Source of the DNA: Gordonia hirsuta DSM 44140 = NBRC 16056
GTDB taxonomy: Bacteria > Actinomycetota > Actinomycetes > Mycobacteriales > Mycobacteriaceae
Direction: 5' to 3'
NCBI RefSeq assembly: GCF_000333015.1
Contig: NZ_BANT01000038.1
Location: 1 to 52,660, forward strand
DNA: 52,660 nt
Part shown: piece after piece, positions 16,957 through 26,225 of the stretch
Numbering within the stretch: the first letter of the stretch is position 1
Layout: each line of letters opens with the position of its first letter
Translations under genes and position numbers: made by a program
The notes under the pieces: model-generated
Told to the model about the DNA's origin: nothing
The model's database searches: none
Seen by the model: the letters and a program-made list of their open reading frames with translations, nothing else

Positions 16957-17881
16957 CCAGCCCGGCGGCGATGCCGTCGAGGATGTCGTGCTCGGAGACG
17001 ACGAGTTCCTCGATTCCGGCGCGGGCGGCCAGCTCGCGCGCCAGCGCCGCCGTCACCAGCGCCCCGCCGGCGATCACATCGACGCGCCCCGGGTGCATGG
17101 GCCCCAGTGCGGCTCGTGTCTCCCGGGGTGCGGCGACCAGTTCAGCGCAGATGCGCTCGATGTCGGCCAGACGATGCCGCGACAGGTGGATCGCCACCGG
17201 GTCGTACTCGTCCAGCCCCAGGTCCAGCGCGCCCAGCGTGGTCAGTGTGCCGGCCACCCCCACCCAGGTGCGCGCCCCGGCCACCGGCACCCCCTCGAAC
17301 GCCGGGGCCAGCCGCTGCGCCACGAAGGCGCGGGCATCGTCGACCTGCGCGGCGGTGGGCGGATCGTCGTGCAGCGAATGCTCGGTGACCCGGACGCAGC
17401 CGACGTCGGCGGAGTAGGCGGCGTCGGCGGTGACCAGTTCGGTGCTTCCCCCGCCCAGATCGGTCACCACGAAGGGACCGTCGGCCGGGTTCAGACCCGA
17501 GACCGCGCCGGTGAAGCTCAGTGCCGCCTCCTCGTCGCCGGAGATCACCTCGGCGACGGCGCCGGGCACCACCTGGCCGAGCAACTGCGCGGTCATCGCG
17601 AAGAACTCCTCGCGGTTACCCGCATCGCGGGTGGCCGAGGTGGCGACCATCCGGACACGCTGCACGCCGAAGTCCCGCATCTGCGTGACGAACCCGGCCA
17701 GGGCCGCCCGGGTGCGTTCGATCGCCTCGGGTTTGAAGTCGCCGGTGGCATCGACCCCCTCGCCCAGCCGCACGATCACCATCTCGCGGGCCAGTTCGGT
17801 CAGGGTGCCGTCACCGTTCTGTTCGGCGATCAGCAGCCGGATCGAGTTGGTGCCGCAGTCGACTGCGGCCACCCGGGTCAC
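16949..17881 (-). CDS. ppx: Exopolyphosphatase / pppGpp phosphohydrolase (Ppx/GppA)
   Basis: 310 residues of the ASKHA fold. It shows DCGTNSIRLL (first phosphate loop), DLGGGSTELV (second phosphate loop), GVAGTLTTLG and a C-terminal VIAGGALV. Members hydrolyse polyphosphate or pppGpp and belong to the stringent-response phosphate economy. GTG at 17881 overlaps the DUF501 stop (GTGA), excluding the longer upstream frame that lies inside DUF501. It is the last gene of the lpqU-eno-ftsB-DUF501-ppx set, in the order of Rv1022-Rv1026, where the last gene is one of two Ppx homologues. The short form (about 310 residues) fits the actinobacterial proteins. Confidence 0.9.
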   Translation of the reverse strand: MTRVAAVDCGTNSIRLLIAEQNGDGTLTELAREMVIVRLGEGVDATGDFKPEAIERTRAALAGFVTQMRDFGVQRVRMVATSATRDAGNREEFFAMTAQLLGQVVPGAVAEVISGDEEAALSFTGAVSGLNPADGPFVVTDLGGGSTELVTADAAYSADVGCVRVTEHSLHDDPPTAAQVDDARAFVAQRLAPAFEGVPVAGARTWVGVAGTLTTLGALDLGLDEYDPVAIHLSRHRLADIERICAELVAAPRETRAALGPMHPGRVDVIAGGALVTAALARELAARAGIEELVVSEHDILDGIAAGLVS

Positions 17882-18393
17882 GCCTGCTCCTGGATCAAGG
17901 CCGGCCAGTCGGCGGGTACGGCGATACCGCGCAATCCCTCGCGGTCGGCCAGCAGTGCCACCGTCTGGTCGCCGAGCGGATTGACTCCGGGACCCTTGGC
18001 CAGCGAGTGGGCGGCCAGCACGTGCAGGCACTTGACCCGATCGGGCATGCCGCCGCCGGCGAAGTCGGTGCCCAGCGATTCGATCGCATCGCGTTCTGCC
18101 AGGTAGCTGTCGTAGGCGGCGCGATAGCCGTCGGCCAGTTCCTGATCGGTCAGCAGCCGGGCGCTCATCTCACGCATCACCCCGGCCGACTCCAGGCGGC
18201 TGCAGGCTCCGGTCAGCCGCGGATCGGTCAGGTAGTACAGCGTCGGGAACGGGGTTCCGTCGGGCAGGCGCGGGGCCGTCTTGATCACGGCGGGCTTTCC
18301 GTCGGGGGTGGTGTAACTGACTTCCAGCACCCCCCGCGGCTGCCGGCCGAGCTGACCGGCGATCACCTCGAGTACGGACGGGTCGATGCTCAC
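17878..18393 (-). CDS. DUF501 family protein
   Basis: 171 residues, matching the conserved actinobacterial DUF501 family (Rv1025-like). Characteristic segments are FPTLYYLTDPRL, SRLESAGVMREM and a late DRVKCLHVLAAHSLA, which includes the conserved CLH. The function is unknown, but the gene is nearly always found between ftsB and ppx, as here. GTG at 18393 overlaps the ftsB stop by 4 bp (GTGA), and its own TGA overlaps the ppx start in the same way, so the three are translationally coupled. There is no signal peptide or membrane segment. Confidence 0.87.
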   Translation of the reverse strand: MSIDPSVLEVIAGQLGRQPRGVLEVSYTTPDGKPAVIKTAPRLPDGTPFPTLYYLTDPRLTGACSRLESAGVMREMSARLLTDQELADGYRAAYDSYLAERDAIESLGTDFAGGGMPDRVKCLHVLAAHSLAKGPGVNPLGDQTVALLADREGLRGIAVPADWPALIQEQA

Positions 18394-19019
18394 TTGTCCT
18401 CCGGCGGTGTGGACACCGCATCCCATAGATTCTGGTACCAGGGATTGGCTTCGTATTCGCGGGCCTGCTGCTGTGCCGCGGCTTCCTTCTCGCGGGCCGG
18501 GTAGCTCAGCACGAGCGGCTTCTCCCCGCGCATCACGTATTGCAGGCGCTCGCGGGCCTGATTCTCGATATAGGCCGGGTCGTTCAGTTCGGTGACGCGC
18601 CGCTGATAGTGCGCCACCTCGCGTTCGAGCTGTGCGTTCTCGGCGGCCAGCCGGTTGAACTCGGCGCGCTGGGACAGGTAGGTGCGTGTGGGCACCGCCA
18701 GCGTCAGGGCCAGCAGCACCAGCACCACCAGTCCCGTCAGGGCCTTGCGCGAGTTCACCGAGGCCAGCCGGTGCAGCACCTTGGGCATCGGCAGCGACCG
18801 GGCCGCGGGCCGCTCGTCGACGGCCTGCTCGCGGGGTGCGTCGTCGACGGCCGGTGCCGGATCGACGGTCTGCACCGATCCGGGCTCGGTCGATCCGGTC
18901 CCGGTCAGAGCAGGCGAGCGAGTCCGGGGTCGCCGGACAGCGGGGCGCGTCGATCGGGAGGGTCCGGGCCGTCCCGACGTCCGCGCCCGGCCGCCTCGCC
19001 CGGACTCGCTCGTGGTCAT
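18390..19019 (-). CDS. ftsB: FtsB/DivIC-like septum protein
   Basis: 209 residues. A disordered basic N-terminal region (1-80) precedes one membrane helix at about 93-110 (GLVVLVLLALTLAV), then an extracytoplasmic coiled coil (117-145; NRLAAENAQLEREV) and the conserved DPAYIENQARERLQYV stretch. The topology and position are those of FtsB/DivIC, part of the FtsQLB divisome complex that activates septal peptidoglycan synthesis. ATG at 19019 lies 19 bases after the eno stop. The long disordered cytoplasmic N-terminus is usual for Mycobacteriales homologues (Rv1024). Confidence 0.88.
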   Translation of the reverse strand: MTTSESGRGGRARTSGRPGPSRSTRPAVRRPRTRSPALTGTGSTEPGSVQTVDPAPAVDDAPREQAVDERPAARSLPMPKVLHRLASVNSRKALTGLVVLVLLALTLAVPTRTYLSQRAEFNRLAAENAQLEREVAHYQRRVTELNDPAYIENQARERLQYVMRGEKPLVLSYPAREKEAAAQQQAREYEANPWYQNLWDAVSTPPEDK

Positions 19020-19038
19020 ACCTTCTAGCTAATCACGC

Positions 19039-20358
<1,320 letters not shown>

Positions 20359-20379
20359 CTAAGCCATGGCCTGCACGCC

Positions 20380-21129
20380 TCAGTAACGAACGTTGATCGC
20401 GTAGGCGTTGGCGTGGTTGCGCACCCGGATCAGGTACGGCATGGAGCTGTTGTAGGTCAGGATCGCCCGCTTCCATCCTTCCGGGGTGGTCATATCGCCG
20501 CCGGCCGAGACACACAGGTAGCGCGCCGCCGACAGGGCCGCATCGTCGATGTTGTCCGGGTCGGCGATGCCGTCGCCGTTGGCGTCGACGCCGAACCGCT
20601 GCCAGGTCTCGGGGATGAACTGGAACGGGCCCATCGCCCGGTCGTAGACGGCGTCGCCGTCGAGGCGGCCGCCGTCGGTGTCCTTGATCTCCATGTTCCC
20701 ATTGGTGCCGTCGAGCGCCATCCCGCGGATACGCGGGTGCACATCACCGTTGGCGGCCACATCGGAGCCGCGATGCTGACCGTGTTTGCTCTCCACCCCG
20801 GCGATCCCGGCCAGCGTCGTCCAGGAGATCCCGCATTCGGGGTGCTGCTGGCGCTGGATCTCGGCGGCGTTGCCGTAGGCCTCCAGCGAGGTGAGCGGAA
20901 TGCCGGTGGCCTCGGAGATCGGCTGCGCCCACTCGCGCATCGCGTCGGCGGTGCGGCCGGGGGCGTTGATGTCGATGTAGGGCTGCTGGATCCCCGGACC
21001 CGGCGGCATGTCCTGGGGGATGTCCGGTTTGTCCCAGGGCAGCGGGAAGCACGACGTGGTGGCCACCGCACCGGCGATCAGCGCCAGCGGCGCGAGCACC
21101 CCGCGGCGCACAGCCTTCATCCCCGACAT
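20380..21129 (-). CDS. lpqU: Lytic transglycosylase-like lipoprotein LpqU
   Basis: 249 residues. The N-terminal signal (KAVRRGVLAPLALIAGAVATTSC) ends in a weak lipobox with Cys27. The catalytic domain is a soluble lytic transglycosylase of the MltB-like type: GIAGVESKHGQH holds the catalytic Glu, then DRAMGPFQFIPETWQRFGVDANGDG and a terminal AILTYNSS. Such enzymes cleave peptidoglycan between MurNAc and GlcNAc. ATG at 21129 follows AAAGGAGGTG, a very strong ribosome site. Position directly upstream of eno matches Rv1022. In M. tuberculosis mazG is next upstream; here a plus-strand block at 21231-26121 separates them. Confidence 0.88.
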   Translation of the reverse strand: MSGMKAVRRGVLAPLALIAGAVATTSCFPLPWDKPDIPQDMPPGPGIQQPYIDINAPGRTADAMREWAQPISEATGIPLTSLEAYGNAAEIQRQQHPECGISWTTLAGIAGVESKHGQHRGSDVAANGDVHPRIRGMALDGTNGNMEIKDTDGGRLDGDAVYDRAMGPFQFIPETWQRFGVDANGDGIADPDNIDDAALSAARYLCVSAGGDMTTPEGWKRAILTYNSSMPYLIRVRNHANAYAINVRY

Positions 21130-21217
21130 CACGGTCACCTCCTTTGGCGGCGAGACTGCCACACCTAGGGGGTAACGCCGCAAACCGCCGATCGGTTCCC
21201 GTGGCAGATCTCACCGG

Positions 21218-21223
21218 TAGGCT
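21218..21223 (+). promoter_or_regulatory. -10 box for leaderless tetR start
   Basis: TAGGCT (TANNNT) ends 7 bases before GTG at 21231. No Shine-Dalgarno sequence precedes that GTG, so leaderless translation is likely. Inferred. Confidence 0.4.
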
Positions 21224-21230
21224 CGACCCG

Positions 21231-21839
21231 GTGAGCGGCACATCTTCCCGGCGCGGACGTGGACGACCGCGCGGTCCCGGCGTGGATCCGGCGGCCCGCC
21301 GGGAGCTGCTGCTCGACGCCGCCGAGGAGGCGATCGCCGCCTCGGGTGCGCAGATGACGCTGACTCAGGTCGCCGCGCTCGCCGGGCTGACCCGGTCGGC
21401 CGTGTACGCCGCCTTCGCCGACCGCGAGGCACTGCTGTCGGCGCTGGCCCGCCGGCATTCGGAGGCCATCGTCGCCCGGCTGCAGGCGGCCGCCACCCTC
21501 GATGCGAGCCCGCGCGAGCAGACCCGGGCCGCCGTCGACATCCTCGCCGCCTGGTTCGAGGAGAACCCTGAGCTGGCGCGGCTGCTGGATCAGCGCGGCG
21601 AGGGTGCCGCGCACCAGGAGTCTTACGGCGCCGCCGCGGTGACGGCGGTGCTGGAGGCGGGGTTCACCGCCCGCGGTCTGGATCCGGCACCGGCCGCCAC
21701 CTGGGCGCAGGGGCTGATCGGTGCGGTCTCCTCGGCGGTGCGCTGGTGGATGCGGACCCAGACGGTGACCCGCGAGGAACTGGTCGACCATCTGACCACG
21801 CTGATCTGGTCGGGATTCTCCGGCACCGGAGATCGTTGA
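21231..21839 (+). CDS. TetR family transcriptional regulator
   Basis: 202 residues. A basic N-terminal tail (SSRRGRGRPRGPG) precedes the DNA-binding domain: ARRELLLDAAEEAIAASG, then MTLTQVAALAGLTRSAVYAAFADREALL. The C-terminal domain includes AAWFEENPELARLLDQRGEG and a TetR_C-like end. GTG at 21231 is used, with a leaderless -10 at 21218. The next gene, a DUF2236 oxygenase, begins 32 bases after the stop, and the gap contains a perfect inverted repeat (21856-21868), so this regulator may control the downstream gene from an internal operator. The ligand is unknown. Confidence 0.86.
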   Translation: MSGTSSRRGRGRPRGPGVDPAARRELLLDAAEEAIAASGAQMTLTQVAALAGLTRSAVYAAFADREALLSALARRHSEAIVARLQAAATLDASPREQTRAAVDILAAWFEENPELARLLDQRGEGAAHQESYGAAAVTAVLEAGFTARGLDPAPAATWAQGLIGAVSSAVRWWMRTQTVTREELVDHLTTLIWSGFSGTGDR

Positions 21840-21855
21840 CTCCGCGACCACAAAT

Positions 21856-21868
21856 AGACACACTGTCT
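21856..21868. promoter_or_regulatory. AGACA-CAC-TGTCT inverted repeat, candidate TetR operator
   Basis: A perfect 5-bp inverted repeat with a 3-base centre lies 3 bases before the ATG at 21872 of the DUF2236 gene and overlaps an AT-rich promoter-like stretch. AGACA/TGTCT half-sites are common in TetR-family operators. Binding by the TetR encoded just upstream is inferred from position. Confidence 0.45.
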
Positions 21869-21871
21869 TTT

Positions 21872-23092
21872 ATGGGGCCGACGGCAGCAGAAGCAGCACG
21901 TATCACCGGCGCACGGAACTGGCCCGAGATGCGGGCCCGCTTTCCCGAACGCGTGGACCAGATGGCGCAAGGTCTGATGGTGGGTGATCACCTCGCCGAT
22001 GCCGTGGTGGCCGAGTTCTTCGCTCTCGGGGACCGCACGTGGGAGCAGACCGTCGGCGCCCTGGACACCCCCTTCGACACCGAGGGTCTGCCGCCGGCGC
22101 TGACCGCCTTCCTCGAGTCGGTCACCACGCCGCCGCCCTGGTACGACGCGGCGATGGTGCGGGCCGGTGCGGCCGCCTGGTGGCGTTTCGGTTCCCTGCA
22201 GTCGTCGACGCTGTACCAGTCGCTGATCTACGGCTACCAGGCCCGCGGTTTCACCCGGCCGCTGGTGGAGACCGGCCGGCTGACCACCGGCACCTGGGAC
22301 CGCGTCTATTCCACCGCCCGCTGGGTCGCGCTGGCGACGGCGCCGGACATGATGGAGATCGGTGCTCCCGGCTGGGTGGAGACGGTGCGGATCCGGTTGG
22401 TGCACGCCATGGTCCGCCACCATCTGGTGGCGCGGCAGGGCTGGGACGTGGCCGCCTGGGGTGTGCCGATCAACCAGACCTACAGCCAGTTCACCATCAC
22501 CTCCGGCTTTCTGGCGTTGCCGCTGCGGGTCGCCAAGGACCTCGGGCTGCGCTATTCACCGGCCGAACTCGAGGCCATCACGCAACTGTGGCGGTGGATC
22601 GGCTCGGTGATGGGCGTCCAGGATCCGCGCCTGCCGGCCAACTTCGACGACGCCACGGCGATCTACCAGCTGGCGATCGACTTCCAGATGGAACCCGACG
22701 AGCAGGCGCGCGTGCTGGTCAAGGCGCTGCTCGACGACGGCTTCCGCCACGATCTGGGACTGCCCGGACCACTCAATGCGGCACTGCACACGCTGACCCG
22801 GCCGTTCCTGCGCACCGTCTTCGCCACCGTCTCGGCCCGCTGGGTGGAACCGGATGTGGCCGTGGCGATCGGTCTGCGGCCCACCCCGCTGCACCATCTG
22901 GTGGTGCTGGCCCGGCCGATGGTCCGCTCCCGCGAACTGCTGCGCGGCCTCGGCCTGCTCGGCTCGGACCGGACCGTCGCCCGGCGCGAACTGCGCCTGG
23001 TGACCTCCCGGCTCGGCCTGGACCTGTCGAAGGTGGACCTGGGTAAGCGCTACCACCGGGCCGACACCGACACCCTGGATACCGTGGCGTGA
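21872..23092 (+). CDS. DUF2236 / MpaB-type oxygenase (first copy)
   Basis: 406 residues. It matches the DUF2236 fold shared with latex-clearing protein (Lcp) and MpaB, alpha-helical haem b proteins. The conserved core RIRLVHAMVRHHL (about 173-185) and the following WGVPINQTYSQFTI fit the haem-pocket helices of the Lcp-like branch. Lcp cleaves cis-1,4-polyisoprene; this protein has no Tat signal and may act on another isoprenoid or lipid inside the cell. ATG at 21872 is chosen because earlier codons fall in tetR. Its TGA overlaps the GTG of the SRPBCC gene (GTGA), so the two are coupled. Confidence 0.8.
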   Translation: MGPTAAEAARITGARNWPEMRARFPERVDQMAQGLMVGDHLADAVVAEFFALGDRTWEQTVGALDTPFDTEGLPPALTAFLESVTTPPPWYDAAMVRAGAAAWWRFGSLQSSTLYQSLIYGYQARGFTRPLVETGRLTTGTWDRVYSTARWVALATAPDMMEIGAPGWVETVRIRLVHAMVRHHLVARQGWDVAAWGVPINQTYSQFTITSGFLALPLRVAKDLGLRYSPAELEAITQLWRWIGSVMGVQDPRLPANFDDATAIYQLAIDFQMEPDEQARVLVKALLDDGFRHDLGLPGPLNAALHTLTRPFLRTVFATVSARWVEPDVAVAIGLRPTPLHHLVVLARPMVRSRELLRGLGLLGSDRTVARRELRLVTSRLGLDLSKVDLGKRYHRADTDTLDTVA

Positions 23093-24213
23093 GCGCCTCG
23101 TTCAGCCATATCCGCGATCTGGACTGTTCGCCGGCCACCGCCTGGCGGCTGCTCACCGACCCGGCGCAGATGAACCGCTGGTCCACCGCCCCGATCAGGC
23201 TGTCCGACAACGGGATCGGCGAGCGGCCCGACGCGGTCGGCGCCCTGCGGACGGTCACCCTGCCCCGCGGCCGGGCCCGGCTGCGCGAGGTGGTCGAGCT
23301 GACCGAGTACCCGTACCGGTTCGTCTACCGGGTGTACGACGGCGGGCCGCTGCTGCTCGAGCATCGCGGGGAGCAGCGCCTGGAGGCGCGGCCCCGCGGT
23401 TGCCGACTCACCTGGACGGTGCGGCTGCAGGTGGCCGGCGGACTGTCCCGGGTGCTCGCTCGTGTGATCGGCCGGCAGGTCGGCGAATCCCTGAACGCCC
23501 TGGAGAGGATCGCGGCGGCCGAGGCCGACGTGCCGGACCCCGGACCGGCGGCCGACCGGCCCGGGGCACCGACCGCCGACGAGCTTGCGGCACTGCGGGT
23601 TCCGGCGGTGCAGGCACTGCGCGGGCAGACCGCGATCGCCGACCGGTTCGCCGCCGACGACGATCCCAAGGTGTGGTTCGCCCGGGTGTACCAGTACGTG
23701 ACCACCGAGATGCTCAACGTTCAGGGGCTGCGCAATCCGGACTGGCTGCTGGCGCTGATCCCCGTCTTCGACCGGTTCTATACCGAGAATCTGCAGCGCT
23801 ACGAGGACGGCGACACCCCGAGCGCGGCCTGGCAGCGTGCCTGGTCGCTGTGCGAACGGGAGGATCGCGCCCATCCCGAGCGGCCGGTGATCCGCGGGCT
23901 GCTGGCCGGAGTGAGCGCCCACATCGACGACGACCTCCCGCGCGCGCTGGCGCAGGTGCACCGCGACCGCTACCCCGACCGCGATCTGCGCGAGTTCCGG
24001 CCCGACTACCTGCGGCTGGCACCGGTGTTCAGCGCGGCCTCGGACCGGCTGCTGGCCGAGCTGCCGCGCAGCCACAAACCGTGGTGGACGCCGATCGCCA
24101 CCCGGGTCCACCCGCAGGTCCGCGATGATCTGCTGGGCCGCCAGGGCTTTCACGTGGGCCGGCAGCGGCTGACGGCCTTCGCCTCGGCCGCCGCTGCCGT
24201 CAGCGTGCGCTGA
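23089..24213 (+). CDS. SRPBCC domain - DUF5995 fusion protein
   Basis: 374 residues in two parts. Residues 1-145 look like a START/SRPBCC (polyketide cyclase-like) lipid-binding domain: the DCSPATAWRLLTDPAQMNRW opening, then RVYDGGPLLLEHRGEQRLE and a terminal helix RVIGRQVGESLNALERI. Residues about 165-374 resemble DUF5995, an uncharacterised helical family, with VWFARVYQYVTTEML and WLLALIPVFDRFYTENLQ. The fusion suggests a hydrophobic-ligand binder joined to an unknown helical domain. GTG at 23089 overlaps the oxygenase stop by 4 bp, pointing to one shared pathway. No catalytic residues are identified. Confidence 0.7.
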   Translation: MSASFSHIRDLDCSPATAWRLLTDPAQMNRWSTAPIRLSDNGIGERPDAVGALRTVTLPRGRARLREVVELTEYPYRFVYRVYDGGPLLLEHRGEQRLEARPRGCRLTWTVRLQVAGGLSRVLARVIGRQVGESLNALERIAAAEADVPDPGPAADRPGAPTADELAALRVPAVQALRGQTAIADRFAADDDPKVWFARVYQYVTTEMLNVQGLRNPDWLLALIPVFDRFYTENLQRYEDGDTPSAAWQRAWSLCEREDRAHPERPVIRGLLAGVSAHIDDDLPRALAQVHRDRYPDRDLREFRPDYLRLAPVFSAASDRLLAELPRSHKPWWTPIATRVHPQVRDDLLGRQGFHVGRQRLTAFASAAAAVSVR

Positions 24214-24274
24214 TCAGCGCGCAAGCCTGCGCGGATCGGCCATACGTCCGCGAACACACCACCGATCCTCGATC

Positions 24275-25147
24275 ATGGTGGGCATGCGATGGCGACGACG
24301 GTGGGCAGCCCTGACCGCGGCGGTGATTCTGCCGGTGGCGGCGCTGACCGCGTGTTCGTCCGGCGATTCGGGTGAGGGTCCGGCCGCCGTGCGGTCCGAG
24401 CTGCCGGCCAAGGTGCGCGATTCGGGCAGGCTCGTCATCGGGACCAGCTCCCCGTTCCCGCCGATGGAGTTCCGGGACGGCAACGATCGGCTGACCGGTT
24501 TCGACGTCGATCTGCTCGAGGCGATCGCCGCCGAGCTGGGCGTGCAGACCGACTTCCAGCAGGGGCCGTTCCCGGAGCTGCTGCCCGGAGTGGTCGGCGG
24601 CGAGTACGACCTCGCGGTGCGCGGCCTGTTCGACACCGTCGCCCGCCAGCAGCAGGTCGACATGGTGACCTACTTCAGCGCCGGTACCCAGTGGGCGGCG
24701 CGCATCGGGGCCACCGTCGACCCGGCCGACTCCTGCGGCATGCGCGTCGGCGCCGAACGCGGCACCGTCCAGTTCACCACCGAACTGCCCGCCAAGAGCA
24801 CCGCCTGCACCGATGTCGGCGAGGAGGCCATCGAGATCGTCGGTTTCGACACGATCGCGCAGGCCGTCGAGGCGCTGGCCGATCAGCAGGTCGATGCGGT
24901 CTCCGCCGACTCCCCGGCGATCCTGTACCTGGCGAGGACCTCGCAGGACCGGGTCGCCCCGGTCGGCGCCGCCTTCGACACCGCGCCGTACGGGCTGGCG
25001 GTCGCCAAGGGATCGTCCCTGGGGCCGGTGCTGCAACAGTCGGTGCAACGGCTGATCGACGACGGCGAGCTGGCGCAGATCGCGCAGAAATGGGGCCTGG
25101 AGGGCGGGCTGATCACCACCTCCCTGATCAACGGGGCCACCAGCTGA
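24275..25147 (+). CDS. Amino-acid-type ABC transporter substrate-binding lipoprotein (SBP family 3)
   Basis: 290 residues. The signal peptide ends in a lipobox (ALTAC, Cys27). The mature part begins VRDSGRLVIGTSSPFPPMEFRD and continues LTGFDVDLLEAIAAELGV, the standard start of family-3 solute-binding proteins for polar amino acids; it later shows GTVQFTTELP, AVSADSPAIL and APYGLAVAKGS. No permease or ATPase gene is adjacent, so its transporter must be elsewhere or it is a receptor. The start may be ATG 24275 or ATG 24284; neither has a clear ribosome site. Its TGA overlaps the next gene's ATG by one base (TGATG). Confidence 0.85.
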   Translation: MVGMRWRRRWAALTAAVILPVAALTACSSGDSGEGPAAVRSELPAKVRDSGRLVIGTSSPFPPMEFRDGNDRLTGFDVDLLEAIAAELGVQTDFQQGPFPELLPGVVGGEYDLAVRGLFDTVARQQQVDMVTYFSAGTQWAARIGATVDPADSCGMRVGAERGTVQFTTELPAKSTACTDVGEEAIEIVGFDTIAQAVEALADQQVDAVSADSPAILYLARTSQDRVAPVGAAFDTAPYGLAVAKGSSLGPVLQQSVQRLIDDGELAQIAQKWGLEGGLITTSLINGATS

Positions 25148-26121
25148 TGGCCGCCGCACACCGCCGGTGGCTCGCCGCCGTCGCCGCGGTCGCCACCGTC
25201 GCGCTGGCTGCGGGCTGCTCGACCACCGAGAGCGGGACCGCCGAGCCGCCGCCCACTCCGATCGCCGCCGAGGAGGCACCGGAGGCCTTCGCCGAGGTGA
25301 TTGCCTCGTCGAACATCGATGCCAAGCGATACGCCTATCCGGTCGCGCAGGGGCACGGCGACAACGACCAGAATTGGGTCGACCTGTTCCTGCCCAAGGG
25401 CGACGATCTGCCGGACGGTTCGGTGCCGCTGGTGGTGCTGATCCACGGCGGTGCCTGGCAATCGCAGATCGGCGCGGACGTCTTCGTGACCTTCGCCCGG
25501 CGCCTGGCCGAACGCGGCCTGGCCGTGGCCAACGTCGAATACCGCCGGGTCGGTTCCGGCGGCGGCTACCCGCAGACCTTCGCCGATGTGGCCGCCGCGA
25601 TCGACTACCTCCCGGAGATCGGCCGGGACAATCCGGCGATCGACCTGACCGACGCGGTGGTGGTGGGGCATTCGGCCGGCGGCCAGCTGGCGATGTGGGC
25701 GGGTACCCGCCACAAGCTGGACGACGACGAGGTCGGCGCGAAACCGAAGTACCGGCCCACCAGCGTCGTCTCCCTGGCCGGCCCCCTCGATATGCGCACG
25801 GCGGTGTCGATGGGCGATCAGAACATCGTCAGGGCGCTCGGCGGCACCCCCGACCAGGTGCCGCAGCGCTACACCTCGGTGGACCCGATCCAGAACATCG
25901 ACCCGGATACGCCGATCATCGCGATGGCCGGCGGCAACGATCACGTGGTGCCGGCGGTGGTCTCCCGCAACTACGTCGACGCGGTCCACCGGGCCGGCGG
26001 AGCGGGCACCTTCGTCCTGCTCGACGGCGCCAACCACGTCTCCATCGTCGACCCGGCCCGGCCGGAGTTCATGCGGGTGATCGAGACGGTCAGCCGCGCC
26101 GCTCAGCGCGCGCACGACTGA
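25147..26121 (+). CDS. Lipoprotein alpha/beta hydrolase (esterase/lipase)
   Basis: 324 residues. Signal peptide with lipobox LAAGC (Cys about 21) and a Thr/Pro/Glu-rich linker. The hydrolase domain shows HGGAW (oxyanion hole, as in the hormone-sensitive-lipase and BD-FAE families), the nucleophile elbow GHSAGG, a late Asp in MAGGNDHVV and the His in DGANHVSIV. It should sit on the outer face of the membrane and hydrolyse an ester. ATG at 25147 overlaps the SBP stop by one base, so both lipoproteins are co-translated. It ends the plus-strand block that splits lpqU from mazG and converges on mazG. Confidence 0.85.
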   Translation: MAAAHRRWLAAVAAVATVALAAGCSTTESGTAEPPPTPIAAEEAPEAFAEVIASSNIDAKRYAYPVAQGHGDNDQNWVDLFLPKGDDLPDGSVPLVVLIHGGAWQSQIGADVFVTFARRLAERGLAVANVEYRRVGSGGGYPQTFADVAAAIDYLPEIGRDNPAIDLTDAVVVGHSAGGQLAMWAGTRHKLDDDEVGAKPKYRPTSVVSLAGPLDMRTAVSMGDQNIVRALGGTPDQVPQRYTSVDPIQNIDPDTPIIAMAGGNDHVVPAVVSRNYVDAVHRAGGAGTFVLLDGANHVSIVDPARPEFMRVIETVSRAAQRAHD

Positions 26122-26225
26122 ACCCGCTGGCACGACCGGACGCCGGCAGGGCCAAACCTGACCGCTTCCAGGACGCACGGACGAGCAGCAGCCACCCGCG
26201 TACCGCACAACGCGCGGGGTCCGCG

